32,275 bases of DNA from Acetatifactor sp. (lineage in GTDB: Bacteria > Bacillota > Clostridia > Lachnospirales > Lachnospiraceae): contig JAFLRO010000030.1 of the NCBI GenBank assembly GCA_022511425.1, positions 1 through 32,275 of the forward strand, in the 5' to 3' direction. The notes below the pieces were generated by a model. The model was not told where the DNA came from. It worked only from the letters and a program-made list of their open reading frames with translations, and made no database searches. This document shows, in pieces, positions 1 to 8,859 of the stretch (position 1 is its first letter; every line of letters starts with the position of its first letter). The position numbers and the translations under genes are program-made.

Positions 1-55
1 GTCAACCACTTTGTGGGCGGTTGCTCCTTTTCTGTCTCTAATATACCATATCTAC

Positions 56-96
56 TTACGGGACGCAAGCAGTTTCTTAATATATTCATCCCGTAA
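56..96. repeat. 8-bp perfect inverted repeat downstream of the RHH gene
   Basis: TTACGGGA (56-63) and TCCCGTAA (89-96) are perfect reverse complements separated by 25 bases. They lie just past the stop codon of the minus-strand RHH gene. No T-run follows on the minus strand, so an intrinsic terminator is not clear. A recombination or protein-binding site is also possible, but the 25-base loop makes a chance match conceivable. Confidence 0.3.
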
Positions 97-98
97 AA

Positions 99-257
99 TC
101 ATAACTTTCCATGTTTCTGCTCATGCTGCAGTATCGCTTGACGAATCAGGTACAGTACTTCCCCGTTAATAGAGCGGCCATCAAATTCTGCAAGACTCTT
201 TAATTTTTCATGTGTATCAGAATCAATTCGTAATCCCAAGTGTTTATCTTTTTCCAT
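99..257 (-). CDS. Small Arc-type ribbon-helix-helix DNA-binding protein (52 aa)
   Basis: Reading the minus strand from the ATG at 257-255 gives 52 codons ending in TGA at 101-99. The product begins MEKDKHLGLRIDSD, has a predicted beta strand (HLGLRID) and two helices (THEKLKSLAEF and INGEVLYLIRQAILQ) joined by DGRS, the typical layout of Arc/MetJ-type repressors that bind DNA as dimers through the strand. A Shine-Dalgarno (GAAGGG) sits about 8 bases upstream. The gene is divergent from the serine recombinase, and the region between them carries three similar AT-rich repeats that could be its operators. It may repress itself and the recombinase, or be the DNA-binding half of an antitoxin-like module, though no toxin gene is visible here. 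The fold assignment is fairly secure; the role is inferred. Confidence 0.72.
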   Translation of the reverse strand: MEKDKHLGLRIDSDTHEKLKSLAEFDGRSINGEVLYLIRQAILQHEQKHGKL

Positions 258-282
258 AAAAATTTCCCTTCTTTTCAAACTT

Positions 283-347
283 AATTTAAGTATATTTTAA
301 GTACATTATGTGTTATAATGCTCAAAGTGGACTTATTTTAAGTACAT
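283..347. promoter_or_regulatory. Three direct repeats, candidate RHH operator
   Basis: Three 13-base direct repeats occur here: aatttaagtatat (283-295), attttaagtacat (294-306) and attttaagtacat (335-347). The last two are identical. Starts are 11 and 41 bases apart, close to one and four DNA helical turns, so bound dimers would lie on one face. The repeats flank the -10 box of the recombinase promoter and sit between the divergent RHH and recombinase genes. Binding by the RHH protein is an inference from position and spacing. Confidence 0.5.
311..319 (+). promoter_or_regulatory. Extended -10 promoter for the serine recombinase
   Basis: TGT followed by TATAAT (314-319) is a perfect extended -10 element. 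No good -35 box lies upstream; that position is occupied by the AT-rich repeats. Transcription would start near 326 and run about 110 bases to the recombinase start at 437. Lying inside the repeat array, it could be blocked by a repressor bound there. Confidence 0.55.
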
Positions 348-436
348 ATTATTTGCATTAGGAGGAACGGAAAGAAGTTTGTTTCCTTGTCTGCTTTTAT
401 AATGGAAGAACATGATTATAAAGGAGGCAGACAGAT

Positions 437-1060
437 ATGGAGCGCTATGGGTACATTCGGGTTTCAGCAAAAGACCAGAATCCGGAAAGGCAGCTTCTTG
501 CCATGCAGGAACAGCAGATTACAAAAGAAAAGATATACTTGGATAAAATGTCAGGACAGGATTTCTCAAGGCCGCAATATATGAAGTTATTAAAGAAGCT
601 GAAAAAAGGTGATGTAATCATTATTAAAAGCATTGACCGATTGGGCAGAAACTATGGAGAGATTCTGGAGCAGTGGCGGAAGATTACAAAGGAGATCGGT
701 GCGGACATTCAGGTGATCGATATGCCGCTTCTCGATACAAATTCCTTTCATGAGGATTTGACCGGAGTATTTATTTCAGACTTAGTGCTACAGATTCTTG
801 CGTATGTGGCAGAGACGGAGAGAGCCTTTATTAAACAACGACAGGCGGAAGGGATTGCTGCCGCCAAACAAAAAGGTGTGAAGTTTGGACGTAAGGGAAA
901 AGAATTGCCGGACGAGTTTGAGAAGTATTATCAGCTGTGGGGTAAAGGGGAAATATCGATACGCAAGGCTGCAAGGGCTTTGCAGATGAATCATACCACT
1001 TTTTATCGCAGATGTATGGAGCGACAGAAGATAATTGAGAAAAATTGTTCCGAAATGTAG
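437..1060 (+). CDS. Serine recombinase, resolvase/invertase family
   Basis: This 207-residue protein is a small serine recombinase that would cut and rejoin DNA at short paired sites. Residues 1-145 form the catalytic domain: R8 and the nucleophile S10 in YIRVSAKDQNP, then R68 and R71 in SIDRLGRN, matching the positions of the catalytic residues known for gamma-delta resolvase. A long E-helix (about 125-140, AETERAFIKQRQAEGI) leads to a C-terminal helix-turn-helix (about 170-195, ISIRKAARALQMNHTTFYRR). AAGGAGG at 421-427 fixes the start. Length and domain order are those of complete resolvases, so it looks intact. No transposase, invertible segment with clear flanking repeats, or plasmid gene is visible, so its target site is unknown. 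A divergent RHH gene may control it. Confidence 0.9.
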   Translation: MERYGYIRVSAKDQNPERQLLAMQEQQITKEKIYLDKMSGQDFSRPQYMKLLKKLKKGDVIIIKSIDRLGRNYGEILEQWRKITKEIGADIQVIDMPLLDTNSFHEDLTGVFISDLVLQILAYVAETERAFIKQRQAEGIAAAKQKGVKFGRKGKELPDEFEKYYQLWGKGEISIRKAARALQMNHTTFYRRCMERQKIIEKNCSEM

Positions 1061-1532
1061 ACAATGTGAAACAGACTTCATTTGCCATATCTATAACGTA
1101 ATCATCGTAAAAATCCAACCTTTTATATTATAAATGATGTGTTTCAAAAAGTCTACTTTGTGAAACACAAACCATAGATGAAGTCGCAATTGTCTTTGAC
1201 AGTATGATCCTGAACCAATCTCAAATAGAGAGTATCATTATTACATCCCCATTTGATTCTTTTCCTATGCCAATTCGTGGGTTACTTAAACTTAAAAAGT
1301 TTTTAAATGTAAAGTAAAAAAGGATACTTGACAAAGGAACCGACAGATGACTGACATTATACATAAATGTGAGGTCGCCGTTATATAGCTCTGCCACTCA
1401 CATCCATGTGTTTTGTAGTGTGTCAGCCATATAAGAAAATAAAATCAGAAGGATAATAGACAAGATAGTGAACGCCAATTCAGGGGTTTCATAATACAAT
1501 CGGTGCCTTTGGCAGAAAGGTGGAGCGTATAA
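1061..1532. other. 472-base gap between recombinase and glycosyltransferase, with short repeats
   Basis: No complete gene is recognisable. GTGAAACA occurs at 1066-1073 and again at 1161-1168 as GTGAAACAC, and the inverted form GTGTTTC lies at 1139-1145, giving a 7-bp inverted repeat with a 16-base loop. TTTGTG-AAA-CACAAA (1157-1171) is a further perfect short dyad. These could be a recombinase subsite array, but this is speculative. TTGACA at 1328-1333 resembles a -35 box, but no -10 lies at a normal distance (the nearest, CATTAT at 1355, is 21 bases away). The later part (1320-1515) is a plausible leader for the glycosyltransferase gene. Confidence 0.35.
1171..1317 (+). pseudogene. Possible remnant of a coding sequence
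   Basis: An open frame running to TAA at 1315-1317 encodes about 48 residues, including DEVAIVFDSMILNQSQIESI and GLLKLKKFLNVK. The composition is protein-like, alternating hydrophobic and polar, but there is no Shine-Dalgarno or good start codon in frame. It may be the 3' end of a gene lost by recombination. I do not recognise the family, and a chance open frame in AT-rich DNA is possible. Confidence 0.2.
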
Positions 1533-3032
1533 ATGCAGAACTCGTTTAAATATAGGTTTGAACAGGGAATATATTTTGTTTTGTTATTGTGTGTCGCATA
1601 TTTATCGTATTCCGCTTTTATGGAACCATGGAGTTACGGAGATGTGAGCTGGCGGTGGACTTATTTGCTGGTTGTCCTTTATAGTAGTATTCTTGTGGGG
1701 ATAGTTTATCTGTTTACTAAATTATCAGATGTTTCATTGCAATATATTATAAAAGTAGCATTGATTTTGACTATATCGATTCAGTTATATATTGTGTTTT
1801 GCATGCGTATCACACCAGATGTAGACTTGTCCCATATTTATGAAGAATGTATTACTATGCTTAGATCGGATAGCATTAGAATAACCAATGAGTCTTATTT
1901 TGGTTTTTATACCAATAATATACCTTTAACCGTTATTATTTATTGGCTATTTAGATTTGGCACAGCAATTGGAGTGAAAGATTATATTCTATTAGGCGAG
2001 ATATTTAATGTCGTTATGTTGTCTGGTTCCTATATCGTTGTTTACAAAATATTGAGAAGAATTACATCTTTTAAAGTGACTGCAGTCACTATGTTTATCT
2101 TATTGACTAATCCGGTTTTCTATGCATACGCGCCATATTACTATACAGATACATTATCTCTGATTTTTTTGTTATGCGGTACATATCTCATTTTGAGAGG
2201 ATATCAGTCTGAAGTAAGGTGGAAAAGTAGAATAGCGTTTCTATTTGCTGGAATTGTATTGGGGATGGCTTTTCAGTTAAGGGTTACGAGCCTTTTTCTA
2301 CCGCTTGCAGTTTTTGTTTGCGGTTTTATAAAAGGTAAATGGAAATTTTTATTTGAGTATGTAATGGGGGTATCATTTGGATTTTTGATTTTTTTAACTA
2401 TTTGGGCAAGTGTATATTCAAAGCATGTCAGTTTCGACACAACCGATTCTGCTGTAACAATAGAGCACTATTTTATGATGGGAAGTCGCTATCCTGGAAC
2501 ATACAATAACGAAGATGTTTATTTTACCAAAAGTTTTTCATCACATTCCGAGAAAGTAAAAAATAATCGAAAGATGTGGGTAGCACGATTGATACAAAAT
2601 GGAGTTCTTGGGAACATATCTCTTGCGCTTTCTAAGGAAAGAATAGTTTGGTCTATAGGTACGAGTGGATATGATCAATATGTTAGGTATGTTACGAAAG
2701 AAACAAGGTGTTATGATTTTCTGGTGGGGAAAGAGGCAAAGTATTTTCAAGCGTATATGCAGGCGTATCGGATTGTGATATTAGGAATGCTTGTATTGGG
2801 GATTTTTATTGTGCTATTAAACAAAGCGCCATATATGCTTACTTTAGCAATTTATTGGGGAGGGGCAATTATATTTTATATTTTTTGGGAAGCACATCCC
2901 AGGCATTCGGTTAGTTTTTGGCCCCTTCTTACTATGTTGATAATACCATTATTAGAATTGATAGAAAAAAATATGATGCCATCTAAGAAATGCTTCGACA
3001 AAGATGGCAAGCCAATTATTACGAAAGATTAG
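1533..3032 (+). CDS. Polytopic membrane glycosyltransferase, GT39-like (GT-C fold)
   Basis: This 499-residue protein has about ten or more hydrophobic segments. The layout is that of GT-C enzymes, which transfer sugars from lipid-linked donors on the outer face of the membrane: a short N-terminal segment, a first extracytoplasmic loop with an acidic motif (PDVDLSHIYEE, about residue 93), then repeated helices including YYYTDTLSLIFLL, and a late HPRHSVSFWP segment resembling the loop before the last helices of GT39 proteins. A Shine-Dalgarno (AAAGGTGGAG) lies about 9 bases before the ATG. Base composition is clearly AT-richer than the genes from 3306 on, suggesting transfer. It stands alone on its strand, so donor and acceptor cannot be read from context. 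Other GT-C-like genes occur at 25888 and 27738 but are not close copies. Confidence 0.68.
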   Translation: MQNSFKYRFEQGIYFVLLLCVAYLSYSAFMEPWSYGDVSWRWTYLLVVLYSSILVGIVYLFTKLSDVSLQYIIKVALILTISIQLYIVFCMRITPDVDLSHIYEECITMLRSDSIRITNESYFGFYTNNIPLTVIIYWLFRFGTAIGVKDYILLGEIFNVVMLSGSYIVVYKILRRITSFKVTAVTMFILLTNPVFYAYAPYYYTDTLSLIFLLCGTYLILRGYQSEVRWKSRIAFLFAGIVLGMAFQLRVTSLFLPLAVFVCGFIKGKWKFLFEYVMGVSFGFLIFLTIWASVYSKHVSFDTTDSAVTIEHYFMMGSRYPGTYNNEDVYFTKSFSSHSEKVKNNRKMWVARLIQNGVLGNISLALSKERIVWSIGTSGYDQYVRYVTKETRCYDFLVGKEAKYFQAYMQAYRIVILGMLVLGIFIVLLNKAPYMLTLAIYWGGAIIFYIFWEAHPRHSVSFWPLLTMLIIPLLELIEKNMMPSKKCFDKDGKPIITKD

Positions 3033-3096
3033 TATTGATATTGATTGTGCATTTGACTGTGTCTGGAATCCCAATTCTTTTGGAAAAAACACTGAG

Positions 3097-3210
3097 ATGT
3101 CAGAGAGACAGAACCTGTTGATGAGGACAAATGAAAGTCCTTTTGATTTGGTAAGGAACCGTGAGGATTTCCTGGAGTTATTAAAAAGATTGAATGAATC
3201 CCAACAGTAA
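3097..3210 (+). CDS. Doubtful small ORF (37 aa)
   Basis: An ATG at 3097 opens a 37-codon frame whose product reads MSERQNLLMRTNESPFDLV and ends REDFLELLKRLNESQQ, which would form a charged amphipathic helix. The frame is also open further upstream into the end of the glycosyltransferase gene. No strong Shine-Dalgarno precedes it. It could be a small protein or the remnant of a larger gene. No family is recognised. Confidence 0.22.
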   Translation: MSERQNLLMRTNESPFDLVRNREDFLELLKRLNESQQ

Positions 3211-3235
3211 ATTGAGGTGATGGCGATCCCTTAGG

Positions 3236-3288
3236 CACAGCAAACGGCGTGAAATTCGTGCAATCACGATTTCCCGCCGTTTACTGTG
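3236..3288. repeat. Long imperfect palindrome between convergent genes
   Basis: Arm 3236-3260 pairs with arm 3265-3288 over 22 base pairs, with two mismatches, one bulged base and a 4-base loop (CAAT). The core is AAACGGCG / CGCCGTTT. It lies 17 bases beyond the stop of the minus-strand activase gene and marks the boundary between the AT-rich segment and the rest. No T-run follows on either strand, so it is not a textbook intrinsic terminator, although a hairpin this strong could still stop or stabilise transcripts from both sides. A dispersed palindromic repeat is the alternative. Confidence 0.65.
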
Positions 3289-3305
3289 TCTGGCTGAACT
3301 GTTTG

Positions 3306-6300
3306 CTATACTACGTTTTTCTGTGCCGTAGACAGCATCAGCTTAATTCTATTCAACTGGTTCACTTCGCTTGCGCCGGGATCGTAGTCGATGGCTACAA
3401 TATTGGAGCTTGGATAAGCTTTCCGCAGAGCCTTGATCACACCCTTGCCTACCACATGGTTGGGCAGGCAACCGAAGGGCTGGGTGCACACGATATTGGG
3501 CACGCCGTCGTGGATCAATTCAACCATTTCACCGGTCAGGAACCATCCCTCGCCGGTCTGGTTGCCGATGGAGACAATGGGTTCCGCAAAGGACACGATT
3601 TCCCGAATGGGAGTGGGCGGAGTAAAGTGTTTGCTCTTTTTAAATTCTTTTACCGCTGTGGCGCGAAGCACGTGCTCAATGGCCCAGATGCCCAGGTTGG
3701 AGAGGCGTGCAGCCTTTTTACTCATACCCAGATGCTCTGCTTTATAAATTTGATTGTAGAAGCAGTACAACATAAAGTCGATCAGATCGGGAACTACGGC
3801 TTCCGCACCCTCGGATTCCAAAAGTTCTACCAGGTGATTGTTTCCGGCGGGAGAGAACTTCACAAGAATCTCGCCTACAACACCGACCCTGGGTTTCTTC
3901 ACATCCAGCAGAGGGATCTCGTCAAACTCCCGAATGATCTGACGGCACATTTTATTAAATTTATGCAGGTTGATGCTCTTGGCGGACACAAACTTCCTGA
4001 CCTCCTCCAGCCATTTCCGGTGAAGGGCATCCACACTGCCCGGCACTGCCTCATAGGGGCGCATTCTGTAAATACACCTCATGAAAATATCACCGAATTC
4101 TGCGCCCACAGCAGCCCGCATCATCAGCTTCGCATTCAGATGGAAGCCGGGGTTTGTCTCAATGCCGCCCAGGTTCAGGGAAATTACGGGAATCTGAGCC
4201 ATATCCGCTTTTTTCAGCGCCCTGCGAATAAATCCTACATAGTTGGTGGCACGGCAGCCGCCACCGGTCTGTGTCATAATGATGGCAGTCTTGTTCAGAT
4301 CATACTTACCGGACAAAAGAGCCTCCATAATCTGGCCTACCACCAGCAAGGAAGGATAACATGCGTCATTATTTACATATTTCAGCCCCACATCAACGGA
4401 GTGCTTATTGTCGTTGTCCAGCACCACGAAATTGTAACCGCAGGAATTGAAGGCGGGCTCTAGAATCTCAAAGTGGATGGGTGACATCTGAGGGCAGATG
4501 ATCGTATAATTATTTCGCATATCCTCAGTAAAGGGTACCTTCTCGATGGCCGCAGAGCGCACTGTGCGCTCCTTGTGCATCCGTTCCCGGACCTTGATTG
4601 CGGAGAGCAGTGAGCGCACACGGATCCTGGCGGCGCCTAGATTGTTCACTTCATCAATTTTTAAACAAGTATATATCTTGTCCGAACCGGAGAGGATATC
4701 GTTTACCTGATCCGTAGTTACGGCATCCAGTCCGCATCCAAAGGAGTTCAGCTGGATCAGATCCAGATTCTCCACAGTCTTCACATAGCTGGCCGCAGCA
4801 TAGAGCCTGGAATGGTACATCCATTGATCCGAAACTATCAGTGGCCGTTCCGGCTTGCCCAAATGGGAGATGGAATCTTCCGTCAGCACCGCCAGATCAA
4901 AGGAAGTGATTAGTTCAGGGATACCGTGGTTGATCTCCGGGTCGATGTGATAGGGCCGACCTGCCAGCACAATCCCCCGTCTGCCGGAGGTTTTTAGGTA
5001 TTCCAGAACTTCCTCGCCCTTTTTCTGAACATCCAAATGGACGTTATTTAATTCTTCCCATCCCGCTGCTGCCGCCTCACGTACCTCGGCAGGTGGAATT
5101 TCCTGAAATTCCTTTTCCAAGGCTTGAGTCACTGTGCCAAGATCGCGGAAGGACATGAAGGGATTGCGAAGCCGCATTTGACCGCTGCTGATTTCCTCCA
5201 TATTGTTCTTAATATTTTCTGAGTAGGAAGTGACGATGGGGCAGTTGTAGTGGTTATTCGTCTCGGGTACTTCGTTTCTCTCATAGAACAGTGCAGGGTA
5301 GAATACAAAATCCACTCCTTGCTTGATCAGCCATTCCACATGCCCATGCGCCAGTTTGGCAGGGTAACACTCGGACTCGCTGGGGATGGATTCGATGCCC
5401 AATTCGTAAATTTTTCGGTTGGAGCTGGGAGAGAGCACCACCCGGTATCCCAGCCTTGTAAAGAATACATGCCAAAAGGGGTAGTTCTCATACATATTCA
5501 ACACTCTGGGAATACCCACTGTTCCTCTGGGAGCCTGATCCGGTTCCAGAGCAGGGTAGGAGAACAGTCTTTCCAGCTTGTACTCAAATAAGTTGGGCAT
5601 ATTATTGGGGTTCTTCTGTCCGCCGATACCCCGCTCGCAGCGGTTGCCGGAGATAAACTGCCGACCGCCGGAAAATTTGTTGATAGTGAGACGGCAGCTG
5701 TTTGTGCAGCCCTTGCACTTTGCCATGCTGGTCTCAAATTTTAGAGCACATAGCTTCTCGTAAGAGAGCATAGAACTTTCGTAGCCTGCTTCGTAATGCT
5801 CCCTGGCGATAAGCGCTGCTCCGAAAGCGCCCATGATACCTGCAATGTCAGGTCGGATGGCTTCGCAGCCGGCAATTTTCTCAAAGCTTCGCAGTACTGC
5901 ATCATTATAGAAGGTTCCGCCCTGAACAACGATATTCCGGCCTAACTCTGAAGCATCGGAGACCTTGATTACCTTGAACAGCGCATTTTTGATGACAGAG
6001 TAGGCAAGGCCTGCGGAAATATCAGCTACACTGGCGCCTTCCTTCTGTGCTTGTTTCACTTTGGAATTCATAAAAACTGTACAGCGGGTGCCCAAATCAA
6101 TGGGATGCTCTGCAAAGAGCGCTGCCTGCGCAAAGTCTTGTACAGTATAGTTTAAAGATCTGGCAAATGTCTCAATAAAGGAACCGCAGCCCGAGGAGCA
6201 GGCTTCGTTCAGCTGTACGCTGTCCACAGTCTGGTTTTTGATTTTGATACATTTCATGTCCTGGCCGCCAATGTCCAGAATACAGTCCACATCGGGGTTG

Positions 6301-7541
6301 AAAAAGGCAGCTGCCTGATAGTGGGCTACAGTTTCCACTTCGCCGTCATCCAGCAGAAAAGCGGCCTTCATCAGTGCTTCGCCATAGCCGGTAGAACAGG
6401 AGCGGACTATGTGCACATCCTTTGGCAGTTGTTCATAAATTTCCTTTAAGGCGCCGATAGCAGTGTTCAGAGGACTGCCGTCATTGCTGCTGTAAAAGGA
6501 ATAGAGCAGGGAACCGTCCTCGCCCACCAGTGCAATCTTGGTGGTGGTACTGCCGGCATCAATACCAAGGAACGCGTTTCCTTGATAGGTTTCCAGATTC
6601 CCGGTGGCAACGTGGTGCTGTCTGTGACGTGCGCGAAATTCTGCATATGCCTCTTCATTCTCAAAAAGGGGCTCCATACGCTCCACCTCAAACTCCATTT
6701 TTATCTCAGAGGAGAGCTTGTTCACCATTTCCTCCATGGAATAGGCCACATCCCCCTTTACGTTCAGAGCGGATCCGATGGCTGCAAACAGGTGGGAGTT
6801 GTCCGTGTCGATGATATGCTCATCATCCAGTTTCAAAGTACGGATAAATGCAGTCTTAAGTTCGGATAAAAAATGCAGGGGCCCGCCAAGGAAAGCTACA
6901 TGCCCGCGAATAGGCTTTCCGCATGCCAGGCCTGAGATGGTCTGGTTCACTACTGCCTGGAAAATGGAGGCAGACAGATCCTCTTTGGTAGCGCCTTCAT
7001 TGATCAGGGGCTGTATATCAGTCTTTGCGAATACACCGCAGCGAGCGGCGATGGCATAGAGCGACTTATAATTTTTGGCATATTCATTTAATCCAGCCGC
7101 ATCTGTCTGGATCAAGGAGGCCATCTGGTCGATAAAAGAGCCCGTGCCGCCGGCGCAGATGCCGTTCATCCGCTGCTCCACGTTACCGCCCTCAAAGTAT
7201 ATGATTTTTGCGTCCTCACCGCCCAGCTCAATTGCAACATCAGTCTTGGGCGCCAACTCTTTAAGAGAGGTTGCAACCGCAATCACTTCCTGGGTGAAAG
7301 GCACCCCCAGGTGATTGGCCAGGGTCAGTCCGCCGGAGCCCGTAATCATGGGATGCAGCGTCATATTTCCCAGCTGACTGTATGCCTTTTGTAAAAGAGC
7401 AGACAGAGTCTCACGGATATTGGCATAATGGCGCTCGTAATCCGAGAACAGGATATTGTGGTCCTGATCCAGGATTGCAATCTTGACTGTGGTAGAGCCG
7501 ATGTCAATGCCCAGAGCTGCTGTTTTGGTGGAAAGTTCCAT
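3306..7541 (-). CDS. Two-domain acyl-CoA dehydratase activase (HgdC/BcrA-BadF type) fused to DUF2229 and HgdB-like parts
   Basis: This 1411-residue protein carries two ASKHA ATPase domains in tandem. The first starts with [10 protein letters not shown] (residues 11-20), the second with [10 protein letters not shown] (326-335). Known activators use ATP to fire an electron from a [4Fe-4S] cluster, held by two Cys of a dimer, into 2-hydroxyacyl-CoA dehydratases. Here C129 (in NGICAGGTG) and C168 (in AARCGVFAK) match the spacing of the cluster ligands of HgdC, and the second domain has its own versions ([16 protein letters not shown]). After them come CKGCTNSC and the DUF2229/HgdB-like region, so activator and dehydratase-like parts are fused. 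ATG at 7541 is preceded by AGGAAGG. Such giant fusions are common in Clostridia, but their substrate is generally unknown, and no dehydratase or CoA-transferase genes lie nearby. Another ATP-driven electron-transfer role is possible. Confidence 0.9.
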   Translation of the reverse strand: MELSTKTAALGIDIGSTTVKIAILDQDHNILFSDYERHYANIRETLSALLQKAYSQLGNMTLHPMITGSGGLTLANHLGVPFTQEVIAVATSLKELAPKTDVAIELGGEDAKIIYFEGGNVEQRMNGICAGGTGSFIDQMASLIQTDAAGLNEYAKNYKSLYAIAARCGVFAKTDIQPLINEGATKEDLSASIFQAVVNQTISGLACGKPIRGHVAFLGGPLHFLSELKTAFIRTLKLDDEHIIDTDNSHLFAAIGSALNVKGDVAYSMEEMVNKLSSEIKMEFEVERMEPLFENEEAYAEFRARHRQHHVATGNLETYQGNAFLGIDAGSTTTKIALVGEDGSLLYSFYSSNDGSPLNTAIGALKEIYEQLPKDVHIVRSCSTGYGEALMKAAFLLDDGEVETVAHYQAAAFFNPDVDCILDIGGQDMKCIKIKNQTVDSVQLNEACSSGCGSFIETFARSLNYTVQDFAQAALFAEHPIDLGTRCTVFMNSKVKQAQKEGASVADISAGLAYSVIKNALFKVIKVSDASELGRNIVVQGGTFYNDAVLRSFEKIAGCEAIRPDIAGIMGAFGAALIAREHYEAGYESSMLSYEKLCALKFETSMAKCKGCTNSCRLTINKFSGGRQFISGNRCERGIGGQKNPNNMPNLFEYKLERLFSYPALEPDQAPRGTVGIPRVLNMYENYPFWHVFFTRLGYRVVLSPSSNRKIYELGIESIPSESECYPAKLAHGHVEWLIKQGVDFVFYPALFYERNEVPETNNHYNCPIVTSYSENIKNNMEEISSGQMRLRNPFMSFRDLGTVTQALEKEFQEIPPAEVREAAAAGWEELNNVHLDVQKKGEEVLEYLKTSGRRGIVLAGRPYHIDPEINHGIPELITSFDLAVLTEDSISHLGKPERPLIVSDQWMYHSRLYAAASYVKTVENLDLIQLNSFGCGLDAVTTDQVNDILSGSDKIYTCLKIDEVNNLGAARIRVRSLLSAIKVRERMHKERTVRSAAIEKVPFTEDMRNNYTIICPQMSPIHFEILEPAFNSCGYNFVVLDNDNKHSVDVGLKYVNNDACYPSLLVVGQIMEALLSGKYDLNKTAIIMTQTGGGCRATNYVGFIRRALKKADMAQIPVISLNLGGIETNPGFHLNAKLMMRAAVGAEFGDIFMRCIYRMRPYEAVPGSVDALHRKWLEEVRKFVSAKSINLHKFNKMCRQIIREFDEIPLLDVKKPRVGVVGEILVKFSPAGNNHLVELLESEGAEAVVPDLIDFMLYCFYNQIYKAEHLGMSKKAARLSNLGIWAIEHVLRATAVKEFKKSKHFTPPTPIREIVSFAEPIVSIGNQTGEGWFLTGEMVELIHDGVPNIVCTQPFGCLPNHVVGKGVIKALRKAYPSSNIVAIDYDPGASEVNQLNRIKLMLSTAQKNVV

Positions 7542-7923
7542 GTAAAAACATCCTTCCTGATTGAAAATATGTTAAAATAATAATTGTAACATGCAGCTGA
7601 TTATCCAAAAAATCCCATAAAAGCACAGCTGCTGACATGTTATGACACACTTAGCTATTATAGTACACCTGTCGTCAAAATGCAAATGACTTGGTTATGA
7701 AAAGTTTATAAAAATATTGATTTTTCTATAAAATCGGAAATGTTTGGTTTACTTATGAGGTTCTCAATGTTAAAATAGCTATGTTCAATGTGTATTCTCG
7801 GAAATTGGACAGTATGAGTAACAGTACAGCCAAGCAGAAATGATTGTACAAATATATAAATTCCGCCAACTTATGTATGTCTGGCTGAATGGTCACCATC
7901 ATGTATGAAAGGAAGACAGCTCT
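7542..7923. promoter_or_regulatory. 382-base divergent intergenic region
   Basis: This AT-rich region lies between the activase (minus) and the rhomboid-like gene (plus) and must hold both promoters, but I cannot assign convincing -35/-10 pairs. An imperfect inverted repeat is visible: TAACATGCAGCTG (7587-7599) against CAGCTGCTGACATGTTA (7626-7642), sharing TAACATG and CAGCTG with a four-base insertion. It is placed about 50-100 bases upstream of the activase start, as an operator or leader hairpin might be. No gene is seen here. Confidence 0.4.
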
Positions 7924-8784
7924 ATGAGTAAATGGGAAAAGAAATTTGGAAAATATGCCATATCGAATCTGACGCTGATACTGATCATGTGCTATGTAGC
8001 CGGATATATTCTGACTTGGCTGGCACCGACAATCATGGCTTATCTGACTCTGGATGCTTATGCCATTCTCCACGGACAAGTCTGGAGACTGGTGACATGG
8101 CTGATTGCTCCGCCCAGTTCTTTTGGTATTTTTACGATTATTATGCTGTACTTTTACTGGAGTCTGGGTACTCAACTGGAGAGAGTTTGGGGTGTATGGC
8201 GGTATAATGTATATATTTTTACCGGTATTCTGCTGACTATAGTGGGCTCATTTGTTACCATGGGTATCTATTATCTGTTATTTCCTGAAATAGATCCCCT
8301 GTCTGCCGCTGTCCTGTTTCGCTGGGGCGCACTTTTTTTTAGTACCTATTATGTAAATATGTCAATCTTTTTGGCTTATGCGTTTACCTTTCCTGAAAAT
8401 CAGATACTCCTGATGTTTGTGATACCGGTCAAGGTGAAATGGATAGGGATTATCTATGGAGTGATGCTGGTGATCGACATGATTTCATCTATCAGTATGG
8501 GCTTGTGGTTCAGGGTTGCTGCTATCGGAGCTTCCCTGTTAAACTTCCTGATCTTTTTCCTGCGTACCAGAAGCCATATGCATTTAAACCCTAAACAAAT
8601 CAAAAGACGGGCAGAGTTTCGGCAGGATATCCGGAGAAACCCCAGGGTGACCAAACATAAATGTGCTGTCTGCGGCCAGACTGATCAGGATGATCCCGAT
8701 TTGGAGTTTAGATTCTGCTCTAAGTGCAACGGAAATTATGAATACTGCCAGAATCATCTGTTTACGCACGTTCATGTGAAATAG
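7924..8784 (+). CDS. Rhomboid-fold membrane protein, apparently non-catalytic, with C-terminal Cys cluster
   Basis: This 286-residue protein has about six membrane helices in residues 15-210 and a soluble tail. HGQVWRLVTW and the loop LERVWGVWRY match conserved rhomboid/derlin signatures (WR near helix 1, the E-x-x-WG loop). The catalytic GxSG serine motif of helix 4 and the helix-6 histidine are not found; the equivalent stretch reads AYAFTFPENQ with FVIPVKVKW after it, which is more like derlin-type pseudoproteases. The tail (about 240-286) has paired cysteines and histidines (CAVCG, CSKC, YCQNHLF), probably zinc-binding. AAAGGAAG precedes the ATG by 8 bases. Cleavage of membrane substrates is therefore unlikely; substrate binding or membrane protein quality control is an inference. 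It heads the plus-strand run. Confidence 0.75.
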   Translation: MSKWEKKFGKYAISNLTLILIMCYVAGYILTWLAPTIMAYLTLDAYAILHGQVWRLVTWLIAPPSSFGIFTIIMLYFYWSLGTQLERVWGVWRYNVYIFTGILLTIVGSFVTMGIYYLLFPEIDPLSAAVLFRWGALFFSTYYVNMSIFLAYAFTFPENQILLMFVIPVKVKWIGIIYGVMLVIDMISSISMGLWFRVAAIGASLLNFLIFFLRTRSHMHLNPKQIKRRAEFRQDIRRNPRVTKHKCAVCGQTDQDDPDLEFRFCSKCNGNYEYCQNHLFTHVHVK

Positions 8785-8859
8785 TTAGTGAAAATGTATA
8801 TTCCTGTTTGTGGAATTGAAATGTGATATAAATTAATGTTTTAGAATGAGAGAGACGCA

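Noticed and set aside
387..584. 65-codon frame overlapping the recombinase start
   Set aside because: It covers the recombinase start in another frame, and the recombinase has both a better Shine-Dalgarno and complete catalytic residues.
3249..4463. 404-codon open frame on the plus strand opposite the activase gene
   Set aside because: It lies wholly antisense to strongly conserved activase coding sequence apart from its first bases, has no recognisable domain, and is rich in His/Gln/Leu as expected from the complement of a coding frame.
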